Source: Pokkaliibacter plantistimulans (lineage in GTDB: Bacteria; Pseudomonadota; Gammaproteobacteria; Pseudomonadales; Balneatricaceae). From it: a DNA stretch of 47,507 nt. Location: NCBI RefSeq assembly GCF_003194385.1, contig NZ_LAPT01000056.1, positions 1 through 47,507 of the forward strand, written 5' to 3'. A model generated the notes under the pieces. That model ran no database searches and had not been told where the DNA came from. It was given only the letters and a program-made list of their open reading frames with translations. The position numbers were made by a program, and so were the translations under genes. Below, piece after piece: positions 1-8,177 of the stretch. The stretch's first letter is position 1; every line of letters begins with the position of its first letter.

Positions 1-64
1 GGGTGTGTAAGTGCTGTGAGGCATTGAGCTAACCCATACTAATTGCCCGTGCGGCTTGGCCATA
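1..64 (+). rRNA. 23S ribosomal RNA, 3' end (partial)
   Basis: The first bases match the conserved 3' terminus of bacterial 23S rRNA: the GGGTGTGTAAG block, then TTGAGCTAACCCATACTAAT and the CCGTGCGGCTT segment that ends the molecule. The 5' part of the gene lies outside the window. The exact 3' end is estimated by comparison with the E. coli terminus. No tRNA is visible in the roughly 150-base spacer to the 5S gene. Confidence 0.95.
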
Positions 65-214
65 TAAGCTAAGAGACTTGGTGAAGCACTGGATAGACGA
101 AGAGATTTTGTGAACGTCATTAAATATCAAATTAGAGCCACCCTTATTTGAGTAAACCGGCGGCTGTCAGCGGAAGTGGACAGAGGAAGTAAGCCCGAGA
201 GACTCAGCCAGAAT

Positions 215-333
215 TGCCTGGCGACCATAGCGACGTGGAACCACCTGATTCCATCCCGAACTCAGAAGTGAAACGCGTCAGCGCCGATGGTAGTGTGGGG
301 TTTCCCCATGTGAGAGTAGGTCATCGCCAGGCA
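215..333 (+). rRNA. rrf: 5S ribosomal RNA
   Basis: This is a complete 5S rRNA of about 119 bases. The 5' end TGCCTGGCGA pairs with the 3' end TCGCCAGGCA to form helix I. The internal blocks CCATCCCGAACTCAGAAGTGAAACG and GATGGTAGTGTGGGG-type sequence are the usual conserved 5S segments of gammaproteobacteria. It follows the 23S gene in the normal rRNA operon order. Confidence 0.96.
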
Positions 334-346
334 TGAAATACAGCAC

Positions 347-380
347 CCCCTGATCGGTAACGGTCAGGGGTTTTGCTTTT
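347..380 (+). terminator. Intrinsic terminator of the rRNA operon
   Basis: CCCCTGA (347-353) pairs with TCAGGGG (364-370) and is followed by a T-rich tract (TTTTGCTTTTT). It lies 13 bases after the 5S gene and closes the rRNA operon. Confidence 0.9.
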
Positions 381-439
381 TGGGGTTCTATTAAATTTTT
401 TGGTCTAATGCTGTGCTCACTAACAGAAGATCTTTGTAC

Positions 440-495
440 TTTCTATTGGAATGGACGAACGCTTCTAGGGGACATGCATCCATTCGCAATAGAAA
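440..495. repeat. Long inverted repeat between 5S rRNA and feaB
   Basis: TTTCTATTGGAATGGA (440-455) is complementary to 479-495 across 16 pairs, with a single bulged G at 486 and a 23-base loop. There is no T tract on either side, so it does not look like a simple terminator. It may be a remnant of a mobile or repeat element, or a structured RNA. Function unknown. Confidence 0.6.
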
Positions 496-530
496 ATAGC
501 CTCAACAAAATAGCAGAGATGCCAGGAGTT

Positions 531-550
531 ACTATCAATAGACTGATAGT
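531..550. promoter_or_regulatory. Small palindrome upstream of feaB
   Basis: ACTATCA (531-537) and TGATAGT (544-550) form a perfect 7-bp inverted repeat with a 6-base centre, ending 20 bases before the feaB start codon. The position fits an operator or a leader hairpin of feaB. No regulator can be assigned from sequence alone. Confidence 0.4.
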
Positions 551-570
551 TTCCGGCTAGATGATGTCGC

Positions 571-2076
571 ATGCCCGCGCAGAGTCAGATTGCTGTATTG
601 GAAAGTGTTCAGGCCTTTTTACAACGCCAGCATGGCTTGTATATCGACGGAAAGCAGCAGGAGAGCAGGTCAGGGCAGCGCTTGCCGGTGTGCAATCCTG
701 CGACAGGGCAGGTTATTGGCAGCATTGCCCAGGCGGACAGCGATGAGGTCGATACCGCCGTACGCAGTGCTCATCACGCCTTTACCAGTGGTATCTGGTC
801 AGCACTCCGTCCAGCTGACAGAGAGCGTATCCTGCTGAAAGTTGCTGATGTTCTTGAAGCGCACAGCGAAGAGCTGGCCCAGCTGGAAACCCTCAATCAG
901 GGAAAGTCTATTCATATCGCACGTGCTATCGAAGTAGGGGCCACCATTGAATTTGTCCGTTATATGGCGGGATGGGCAACCAAGATCGGCGGGGAAACGA
1001 TGGACGTGTCCATTCCTGTCCCGCAGGGCGCCAGGTACACCGCTTATACCCGGCGTGAACCAATAGGTGTAGTAGGGGCAATCGTACCCTGGAACTTCCC
1101 TTTGATGATTGCCACCTGGAAGATCATTCCGGCACTGGCAGCGGGATGCACTGTGGTACTGAAACCTTCCGAGGAAACCCCTCTGACGGCTTTGCGTCTG
1201 GCCGAGTTGTTAACGGAAGCAGGGGTTCCTGACGGTGTGGTCAATGTAATTACGGGTGATGGAAAGACCACCGGGGAGGCGCTGATCACTCATCCATTGA
1301 TCAGCAAGCTGACGTTCACAGGCTCCACCGCAGTGGGTAAGCGCATTGGTCACGCGGCGGTTGACCAGATGGCACGGTTCACTCTTGAGCTGGGAGGGAA
1401 GAACCCGCTGATTATCATGGATGACGCGGATATTGCTCAGGTCGTTCCCGGAATCATGATGGGCGGCCTGCTCAATCAGGGGCAGGTATGTGCCGCCGCA
1501 TCACGCATCTACGTGCAGCGTAGTCACTATGAGGGGGTAATGAATGCCCTGATCGATGCAGTGAATGGAATGAGTATCGGCCCTGGCATGGACCCTGATG
1601 CCCAGATCAATCCAGTGGTTTCAAGACGACATCAGCAGTCCATTTATCGCTTTCTTGAGCAGGCAAAAGCAGAGGGCGTGCAGGTTCATCAAGGCTGCAA
1701 AGTACCGGAAGGCGATGGCTTTTACGTTGAGCCGACGATTCTCTCCGCTGTCGATCACTCCCACAGCATCATTCACAGCGAAGTCTTTGGTCCGGTGCTG
1801 GCTGTCATGCCGTTCGATACGGAAGACGAGGTGCTGGCGCTGGCGAATGATTCCCACTATGGCCTTGCAGCCAGCCTCTGGACCACTAACCTCAACACTG
1901 CCATGCGCATGGTGCCTAAGATCAAATCAGGGACGGTGTGGGTGAATACTCATGTGCCTCTGGATCCTGCGATGCCTTTTGGTGGTCACAAGCAGTCGGG
2001 TATGGGACGTGAGTTTGGAAAGGGCGCAGTGGAGAGCTTTACGGAGATCAAATCCGTCTGTATTGCCCATGATTAA
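571..2076 (+). CDS. feaB: Phenylacetaldehyde dehydrogenase (FeaB type)
   Basis: This cytoplasmic NAD-dependent aldehyde dehydrogenase should oxidise phenylacetaldehyde to phenylacetate in phenylethylamine or tyramine catabolism. Its 501 residues match the family length (E. coli FeaB is about 499), and the N-terminal region with QRQHGLYIDG closely follows FeaB. The fold motifs are intact: PWNFP with Asn175, Lys198 in KPSE, the GSTAVG nucleotide loop at 251-256, Glu273 in ELGGK, and the catalytic Cys307 in GQVCAA. The start at 571 is the first in-frame ATG; the ribosome binding site is weak. The gene stands alone between the rRNA operon and an AraC-type gene, and no amine oxidase gene (tynA) is next to it. 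A different arylaldehyde or short-chain aldehyde substrate remains possible. Confidence 0.87.
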   Translation: MPAQSQIAVLESVQAFLQRQHGLYIDGKQQESRSGQRLPVCNPATGQVIGSIAQADSDEVDTAVRSAHHAFTSGIWSALRPADRERILLKVADVLEAHSEELAQLETLNQGKSIHIARAIEVGATIEFVRYMAGWATKIGGETMDVSIPVPQGARYTAYTRREPIGVVGAIVPWNFPLMIATWKIIPALAAGCTVVLKPSEETPLTALRLAELLTEAGVPDGVVNVITGDGKTTGEALITHPLISKLTFTGSTAVGKRIGHAAVDQMARFTLELGGKNPLIIMDDADIAQVVPGIMMGGLLNQGQVCAAASRIYVQRSHYEGVMNALIDAVNGMSIGPGMDPDAQINPVVSRRHQQSIYRFLEQAKAEGVQVHQGCKVPEGDGFYVEPTILSAVDHSHSIIHSEVFGPVLAVMPFDTEDEVLALANDSHYGLAASLWTTNLNTAMRMVPKIKSGTVWVNTHVPLDPAMPFGGHKQSGMGREFGKGAVESFTEIKSVCIAHD

Positions 2077-2095
2077 GCGCTAACGTCGTGACTGG

Positions 2096-2124
2096 ATGTT
2101 CACTTGTCTGAATCAGGTGAACAT
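2096..2124. other. Hairpin after feaB
   Basis: ATGTTCAC (2096-2103) pairs with GTGAACAT (2117-2124), extended by three more inner pairs including one G-T wobble, with a 7-base loop. It lies 20 bases after the feaB stop. There is no T tract, so it may be a weak terminator or an operator for the following AraC gene. Confidence 0.4.
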
Positions 2125-2202
2125 CTGAGAGGCGAACTTGATAGCGCGTCATTCATGCAAGTAACACCGAGCGATCAATAACAATAATTAAGAAGTGATG
2201 CT

Positions 2203-3144
2203 ATGAATACGATGGTCATACCTGACCCCAACACCGCACGAGCAATACCGGGCGCTACGACCGCCACGCCCATCCCCAACATTAATATTGGGCAGGAGTA
2301 CGATCAGCGTTACGCCGAAGCGGACGTCCACTACGAAGGGTTTGAGAAGCTGGCTGACTTTTTTGGACGTAATATGCCCGTGCATCGCCATGATCGATTT
2401 TTTCAGGTGCATCTGGTCATGAGCGGAGTCGTGCGGGTGTATCTGGATGATCGTCTGTATGTGGTTGAAGGGCCGATGTTCTTTGTCACGCCCCCAACCA
2501 TCCCTCATGCCTTTGTCACCGAAACCGGCAGTACGGGTCATGTGCTGACGGTGCGACAGCAACTGGTCTGGTCCCATTTCGAGGGTATGCAGGCCGGGAG
2601 TTTGCGTGGCTGTATCGATCAGCCGTTATGTGTCGCGCTGGACCGTGAGGCTCATTCCAGTCAGGAGCTGATGACATTATTTGCCCTGATCGCAACGGAG
2701 TTTGCTGATGTGCAGCGCAGCGGACGGGAGCTGGCGCTGATCACACTGACGCGCCTGCTGTTCGTCCACCTGCTGCGTTATGCCGACCAGAATCAGCCCG
2801 CGCAGGCTACTCGCAAGGATGAAATAGGCATCTTCCACCGCTTCAACGAATTGATCGAAGCTCATTATCAGGAGCACTGGACGCTGGATCGCTACGCCGG
2901 AAAGCTGAATATCAGCGAGTCACGTCTGAATGACATCTGTCGGCGGCTATCGGATTTGCCTTCCAAGCGTCTGGTCCATGATCGGGTGGTGCAGGAAGCT
3001 AAACGTCTGCTGATGTTTACCGATCACAGTGTCACCGAAATTGCCTATACCCTTGGCTTCAATGATCCGGCTTACTTTGCCCGTTTTTTCCGCCGGGCAA
3101 CTTCAATGACGGCCAGTGGGTATCGGCAGCGTGAGGCCATCTGA
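2203..3144 (+). CDS. hpaA: AraC-family activator, HpaA type (4-hydroxyphenylacetate regulator)
   Basis: This is a DNA-binding transcription activator with an N-terminal cupin sensor domain (roughly residues 30-150, with the HRHDRFFQVH segment typical of HpaA) and a C-terminal AraC double helix-turn-helix (about 210-313, ending YTLGFNDPAYFARFFRR). The stretch PNINIGQEYDQRYAEA is nearly the HpaA signature. HpaA in E. coli activates hpaBC in response to 4-hydroxyphenylacetate, but no hpaBC genes are in this window. Its position just downstream of feaB on the same strand suggests it responds to an aryl-acetate or related compound and may act on feaB itself. The ATG at 2203 has an AAGAAG ribosome binding site. 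Confidence 0.82.
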   Translation: MNTMVIPDPNTARAIPGATTATPIPNINIGQEYDQRYAEADVHYEGFEKLADFFGRNMPVHRHDRFFQVHLVMSGVVRVYLDDRLYVVEGPMFFVTPPTIPHAFVTETGSTGHVLTVRQQLVWSHFEGMQAGSLRGCIDQPLCVALDREAHSSQELMTLFALIATEFADVQRSGRELALITLTRLLFVHLLRYADQNQPAQATRKDEIGIFHRFNELIEAHYQEHWTLDRYAGKLNISESRLNDICRRLSDLPSKRLVHDRVVQEAKRLLMFTDHSVTEIAYTLGFNDPAYFARFFRRATSMTASGYRQREAI

Positions 3145-3209
3145 CGGGAAGGTATGGTTGAGCGTGAAACACGCAGTTAACAGGCGAAAGCCGCTTCTTT
3201 GTTTACCCA

Positions 3210-3235
3210 CCCCCGTCAATGACGGGGGCTTTTTA
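3210..3235 (+). terminator. Intrinsic terminator after the AraC gene
   Basis: CCCCCGTC (3210-3217) pairs with GACGGGGG (3221-3228) around an AAT loop and is followed by CTTTTT. It ends the rightward feaB-hpaA transcript before the convergent mprF gene. Confidence 0.9.
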
Positions 3236-3242
3236 TCTTTGC

Positions 3243-5867
3243 TTACTTAACCACCACACCACGCAAACCACCGCTGATCAGCGTCGTGGCATCGGCCATC
3301 GCCAGCATTGGGTCCAACCCCCCGTAGGTGGCCAGATATCGGGGGTGCCACTCCGGATCGAACTTGGCTTTGAACCGGCGTAAACCTTCAAAGTTGTAGA
3401 AGTGTCCGCCATGCCGGTAAATCGTCATGCCCAGGCGATTCCAGATTTGCCGACGCGACGACTTGTCCAGTCCGGAAAGGGGAGCCAGGCCAAGTGACAG
3501 AGCCGCGAAACCTCTTTCCTTCAGTGCCAGCATCAACTCGATAAACAGGTACTCCATCACGGAATCAGGTGCGCTATTGCTGTGTCGCATCAGATCAATG
3601 GAGGCGGTCTGGCGGGTATCGGTTTCCAGTATGTTGGCAAAGGCCACAATACGCCCTTGGTGTTCGATTAGTGCCAGTGGGCCGCTGTTCAGGTAGAAAC
3701 TGTCAAACCGTCCCAGAGAAAAGCGTTTTTCTTTGACGTGCTTGGTTTGCATCCATTCGCTGGAGATCTGTTTGAGTTCCGTCAGCAGTTCACTGGCGTG
3801 AGGCGCCTCAACAATACGGAACGACAACCCATCGCGCTGAGCACGGCTGACGGTCTGACGCAGACGCTTGCGCTCCGAGCCTTCCATGGAAAAAGTGGGT
3901 AGCGGCACGATGGCTTCTTCGCCCAGTTTGTTGAAGCTGAACCCGGCATCGAGAAATAACGGCAGGCGTTTATCGCTGACGTGGTAGAACACTGCCCGCC
4001 CGTTATGACGATCAGCCATCTGCACGAAATCATAGATCAGCTCGTCAGCGACAGCGGGGTTACCAACCGGGCCACCCAAAGCAATCCAGCTACGCCCCTG
4101 CACGGCATACATGATGAAGCCACTCTTGTCGGAGGACATCAGCAGCGACTTGTCACCGGTGAATACCAGACTGGCTTCGGGGTTGTTCTGCTGACGTACG
4201 ACCGGGCGGATTTCTTCAAGGTGGTCTCGAGTGGCTTCCACCACTTCCATACGTGGCGGACGCAAGGCATAGAACAGTACGCTGAGCAGTGCCACTACCG
4301 CCGCACTGGCTGCGACACGCAGGGCGCGTGGGGTCTGCTGATCTTCTGCAAACTGCCACCACAGCTCATGGCTGTAGGCGGTGTCTTTATTGGCGAAAAA
4401 CAGCAAGGCAGCGGCCAGTGCCGATACGCACAGCAACAAGGCAAACCAGTTAGCGGACCAGATGCCAATGGTCAGGCGTGATGAACGATGGAACTCCCGG
4501 CGACTGAGATAGATCGCCCCGGCAGCGGCCAGCAGCAACACGCTGTGTACGACGTCGAGGCGCTGCATGACCACCACTTCGGCACCGACAATCAGCCCGA
4601 CAATAATGATCCAGCAAGCGGCCTTGACCCTGCGCTTGAGCGCGGTAGACAGCATCACCAGTACCATACCCAGCGCGCCGGACAGAATGCTGGAGGCTTC
4701 GATGCCGCCTAAGGGCAGAACATCGTTGACGTCGCTGAGCAGATCATCAGGAAGAGGGATCAGACCCAGCAACAGCAGGAAGAGGCCAGACAGCAACACC
4801 ATGGCGGCAAGGCCGATGGGCGCCAGTTCTGCAAGGCCGGACAGGCTTGGCCCCATGACCCGACGCACACCTGCCAGCGCTGATGTGGCTTTGACGTTGC
4901 TCACTACTTCATGCAGGACGATCAGTACCAGCGCGAGGCAGAAGGGCACCAGATAATAGACAATGCGGAACAGCAGCAGAGAAGCTGCAACGGATTCCAG
5001 CGGCACGTGTTTACCCAGAGCCGCAATAATCATGCTTTCGAAAATGCCGACGCCACCCGGTACATGGCTGAGCACGGCAACCAGCAGGGCGGTGGCAAAG
5101 ATGGCAACGAAAGCGGGGAAGCTGATAGTGGCTTCAGGAGGTAAAAGAATATACAGCGTCGCGCCGGCCAGGGTGATATCCAGCACAGAGAACAGCACCT
5201 GACTGAGCAGCACACGCGGGCGGGGCAGGCGCAGATCGAAGCGGCCAAGGCGAAGGTTGTAGCCGGAGATACTGAGCAGGGCACCCAGACCGACCAGCAC
5301 AGCCAGTGCAATGGCGCTGATCTTTTGCACTTCGCCTGCGGATAACGACAGGATATAGGTCAGCGCCTCGGGGTGAACGACCAGCGCGGCAAGGCCGACC
5401 ACCACCACACCGATACCGAAGAAGACGGCACAGAAGGTGGACACCATGGCGACTTCAGCCGCATCCAGACCCAGGCCTGAATAAAAACGGTAGCGCACAG
5501 CGCCACCGGATACGGCAGAGAGGCCGATGGTATTGCCCAGGGCATAGGCGCAGAAGGAGCCTAAAGCCACCCGTTCCATGGGTAGCTTTTTATCGATGTG
5601 ACTGAGAGCGGTGGCGTCGTAGCCCACCAGTGCCATGTAACCCAATAGGGTCGTGAGCAGCGCCAGTGCCAGTGTGCTCCAGGGCACCTGCTGAAACTCG
5701 TTGCGGATGTCGTCTACATTGACGCTTTTAAGCAGATGCTGCAGGGCCAGCAACCCGGCAGCAAACAGAATCAGGGTCAGCGCTGGTGGTGCCCAGCGCT
5801 TGATCTGCTCCGTCAGATAGGACGGAGCGTGGGGCAGAGCTTCCTTTTCTTCTACAGTCGGACGCAT
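3243..5867 (-). CDS. mprF: Bifunctional lysyl/alanyl-phosphatidylglycerol synthase and flippase (MprF)
   Basis: This inner-membrane enzyme transfers an amino acid from aminoacyl-tRNA to phosphatidylglycerol and flips the product, lowering negative surface charge and raising resistance to cationic peptides. The 874-residue protein has a polytopic membrane part to about residue 530 (N-terminal flippase region, then further helices). A soluble C-terminal DUF2156 catalytic domain runs from about 535 to 860, with the conserved SIDLMRH block and the KFDPEWHPRYLAT segment near the end. Whether it makes lysyl- or alanyl-PG cannot be told from sequence. It lies 20 bases downstream of the AcvB-type gene and is surely cotranscribed with it. 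Confidence 0.93.
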   Translation of the reverse strand: MRPTVEEKEALPHAPSYLTEQIKRWAPPALTLILFAAGLLALQHLLKSVNVDDIRNEFQQVPWSTLALALLTTLLGYMALVGYDATALSHIDKKLPMERVALGSFCAYALGNTIGLSAVSGGAVRYRFYSGLGLDAAEVAMVSTFCAVFFGIGVVVVGLAALVVHPEALTYILSLSAGEVQKISAIALAVLVGLGALLSISGYNLRLGRFDLRLPRPRVLLSQVLFSVLDITLAGATLYILLPPEATISFPAFVAIFATALLVAVLSHVPGGVGIFESMIIAALGKHVPLESVAASLLLFRIVYYLVPFCLALVLIVLHEVVSNVKATSALAGVRRVMGPSLSGLAELAPIGLAAMVLLSGLFLLLLGLIPLPDDLLSDVNDVLPLGGIEASSILSGALGMVLVMLSTALKRRVKAACWIIIVGLIVGAEVVVMQRLDVVHSVLLLAAAGAIYLSRREFHRSSRLTIGIWSANWFALLLCVSALAAALLFFANKDTAYSHELWWQFAEDQQTPRALRVAASAAVVALLSVLFYALRPPRMEVVEATRDHLEEIRPVVRQQNNPEASLVFTGDKSLLMSSDKSGFIMYAVQGRSWIALGGPVGNPAVADELIYDFVQMADRHNGRAVFYHVSDKRLPLFLDAGFSFNKLGEEAIVPLPTFSMEGSERKRLRQTVSRAQRDGLSFRIVEAPHASELLTELKQISSEWMQTKHVKEKRFSLGRFDSFYLNSGPLALIEHQGRIVAFANILETDTRQTASIDLMRHSNSAPDSVMEYLFIELMLALKERGFAALSLGLAPLSGLDKSSRRQIWNRLGMTIYRHGGHFYNFEGLRRFKAKFDPEWHPRYLATYGGLDPMLAMADATTLISGGLRGVVVK

Positions 5868-5887
5868 GACAAAACTCGTAGCGGCAG

Positions 5888-6736
5888 TTATTCGTTGGCT
5901 TTGACCGAGGTGCTGTCAACCGATGCCGTGGTGGTATCAGGATTGACGGCGTCGGTGGCGACCGCTTTGACAGAGGAGGCGGCGGCAGGTCCCCCACCTT
6001 GTTGGCTGGCCAGTGATTCCAGTTTAGTGTTGAAGGCGTTGTTGATCTTGGCCGCGAGTGCGGGGTAGTCCTCATCAAAGTGATGGTCGCCAGAGGTCTC
6101 GATAACCGAGATCTGCTTGAGTGCAGGTGCCATGCAGGAGGTGTCGTCTTTATCTTCGGAGCCGTAGACACACAGCACTTTTTCGGCAGGTAAGGCGGCA
6201 ATGGCAGGCACAACGTCATGATCACCGTGATCAATCCCTAACCAGCCTTCAACACTGACGTGGAAGGCCGTGTGGTAACCGGGTGCCAGCAGGCTGACCA
6301 GCTGGATGCGGGACTTCAGGGCCGGGTCCAGCTCTGGCCAGGCGAAGGGGAATACATCGGCACCGAACGAGTAGCCCACGATCAGAACAGGCAAGCTGTC
6401 CGTGGGGTCCATGCGATGCACAATTTTCTTCAGGTCTTTGGCCACTGACTTGGGCTCTTTGCTGCTCCAGAAGCTGTTGAGGGTATCAACGCCCACCACG
6501 GCATAACCGTTCTTGCCCAGCCATTCGCCGATGACTTTATCCAGATCATGCCAGCCGCCGTCACCTGAATAGACCACGGCTACGGCATGCGGCTTGCCTT
6601 CGATCGGCACATCGACCGTTTTCGGACCTTTACCGTTGTCATCATCGGCCATGGCACGACTGACCATCAGCACGGGCAGTAGGGCGCAAAGTACAACGCC
6701 CAGCCACAGACGGCGGGCAGAGAACAGGGATTTCAT
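5888..6736 (-). CDS. AcvB/VirJ-type periplasmic hydrolase partner of MprF
   Basis: This exported serine hydrolase belongs to the VirJ/AcvB family. In Agrobacterium and Rhizobium, AcvB-type proteins cleave lysyl-phosphatidylglycerol in the periplasm. The ATG at 6736 is preferred over an upstream one at 6796 because it has an AGAGGA ribosome binding site and begins a clean signal peptide (basic MKSLFSARR, hydrophobic core, likely cleavage after AMA at residue 30). The motifs SGDGGWHDLD and GYSFGAD (nucleophile Ser123) are the family hallmarks, and a late DHHFDEDY segment likely holds the catalytic His. The C-terminal tail is Ala/Thr/Ser-rich and probably disordered. Twenty bases separate it from mprF, giving a synthase-hydrolase pair for aminoacyl lipids. 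Confidence 0.85.
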   Translation of the reverse strand: MKSLFSARRLWLGVVLCALLPVLMVSRAMADDDNGKGPKTVDVPIEGKPHAVAVVYSGDGGWHDLDKVIGEWLGKNGYAVVGVDTLNSFWSSKEPKSVAKDLKKIVHRMDPTDSLPVLIVGYSFGADVFPFAWPELDPALKSRIQLVSLLAPGYHTAFHVSVEGWLGIDHGDHDVVPAIAALPAEKVLCVYGSEDKDDTSCMAPALKQISVIETSGDHHFDEDYPALAAKINNAFNTKLESLASQQGGGPAAASSVKAVATDAVNPDTTTASVDSTSVKANE

Positions 6737-7164
6737 CTGAATTCCTCTTGAGCAGGGCACCTTGAAACGCTTGGCATGGCGGGAGAGGGCGCTCAACGAA
6801 CAGAAAGATGTGCCGAACAGGCGCTTTACTGCTGCCCTTTATTCGAAAGACAGCAGCTCATGCGCGCTATGAAACTGCGACTGAAACAATTTAGCCAGTT
6901 TCAATGTTTGCTATGTCGGGAAACCAATTTACATAGTCCAGCCATATTCATGACCTGCTCAAGGAAGGATCATGACGTTTATCTGAAATGTGCCCGCAAA
7001 CCCGCATGAGACGGAAGATAAAGTTCATCAGCCGGATATCGGGAGGGCAGTGAATGAGAGCAAAAAGGCGTGAAATTGGCGGGAAAGTGAAAGTGTAAAT
7101 GCACTAGGTTGCACAGTGAAATGACAGCGCATGAAAGTTCATGCGCACTGTGTCACAACAAGGC
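6737..7164. other. Intergenic region with a perfect 20-bp palindrome
   Basis: No gene is visible here. The left end must hold the promoter of the acvB-mprF operon. At 7127-7146 lies a perfect palindrome (GCGCATGAA, AG, TTCATGCGC), flanked by CACAGT and ACTGTG about 7112-7153, which strengthens the symmetry. It sits just past the stop of the P-loop kinase gene and has no T tract on either strand, so an operator is as likely as a terminator. Confidence 0.45.
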
Positions 7165-8049
7165 TCAATCATTGAACACAATACGCACTGCGTCAGCTTC
7201 ATCCTCTCTGGGTAACTCGAATCGCTGAATCTGCCGCTCAATGGCCTCGGCAGGGATGGCATATTCGCGCTCAGCGTTGCGGCTCAATGCTGTCGCTTTA
7301 CTGACCTGCAGCAGCACTATCTCGATACAGGCATGGTGCCGGCGACCAATATCAATCAGTGGCTGACGATAGGATTGCCGATAGTTTGTTGCATCCCAGA
7401 TAATCGTATGGCCGGGTCGTAGTAGTGTATTCAGCCGTCGATGAGCGGTTGCCACCACCTTATCGTTATTTGTCTGGCTCAGGCGTTCGCCAAACCGCTG
7501 CTCGCGAATGTCATCTAGAGAAATCACCGTAGCTTTGGCATAGCGGTCTGCAATCAGCGTACTTTTACCCGAACCTGAAATACCGCAGAGCAGAATCAGC
7601 TGCGGCTGGTTGCTGCTGGCGGGGGTTATGTCAGCAGACAGGTAACGTTGTTCTGCGATTTCAGCAACAACCTGCCACCATGCTCGGGCAGTCATCCCAT
7701 AAGGGGCAGGGCAATGAAATAACCGGGAGGCCATTGCCATAGCGGTGATGCCTGACTCTTCTCCGGCGCCCTGTGTATAAGGTCTGAACAGGGTAACCAG
7801 CAAGGATTGCGCTGCTTGCACCGGGGACAGCTGGTGGCCCTCATCCAGCAATTCGTTATAGCAGTGGGACAGCGCCAGATTGGTCCGTGCGGGATGGGCA
7901 ATCAGCGCCAGCGGGTAATCATTTCCCAACGCCTGGTAATAGTCTGCCACCTGCCAGCGTTGCATCAGAGCATCCAGAATCCAGCTCATGTCATCGGGCT
8001 CTCTTGTTAACACTTTCACAATTTCAGTACGAACCTGGGTCGTATCCAA
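7165..8049 (-). CDS. P-loop kinase of the polynucleotide-kinase-like AAA group
   Basis: The C-terminal half is a small P-loop kinase: Walker A GISGSGKST (156-164), the Asp pair ISLDDIR at 179-180, and WDATNYRQSYR near 225-235, a layout shared with the 5' kinase domain of T4 Pnk and other zeta-toxin-like or polynucleotide kinases. The N-terminal 140 residues are helical and I do not recognise them. The substrate (nucleic acid, nucleotide or small molecule) is unknown. The longest reading frame starts at a TTG without a clear ribosome binding site, so the start is uncertain; the first ATG is at codon 21. It is a single gene with its own promoter region shared with the divergent pirin gene. Confidence 0.72.
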   Translation of the reverse strand: MDTTQVRTEIVKVLTREPDDMSWILDALMQRWQVADYYQALGNDYPLALIAHPARTNLALSHCYNELLDEGHQLSPVQAAQSLLVTLFRPYTQGAGEESGITAMAMASRLFHCPAPYGMTARAWWQVVAEIAEQRYLSADITPASSNQPQLILLCGISGSGKSTLIADRYAKATVISLDDIREQRFGERLSQTNNDKVVATAHRRLNTLLRPGHTIIWDATNYRQSYRQPLIDIGRRHHACIEIVLLQVSKATALSRNAEREYAIPAEAIERQIQRFELPREDEADAVRIVFND

Positions 8050-8177
8050 TCTAAAATTCTGATGAAGTCGTGCGGATATTTACGCTTTTTCTGAATCAGT
8101 CTGGCTGAGATCATAACAGCATATCCCCTCCGTCATCGTCACCCCGGAGGCATGTCACAGCTTCAAGGAGATGCATC

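Noticed and set aside
65-214. tRNA gene in the 23S-5S spacer
   Set aside because: No cloverleaf, T-loop GTTCGA-type sequence or acceptor stem is visible.
571-3144. Complete 4-hydroxyphenylacetate or phenylethylamine pathway
   Set aside because: Only the aldehyde dehydrogenase and a regulator are present; no hpaBC or tynA gene is in the window.
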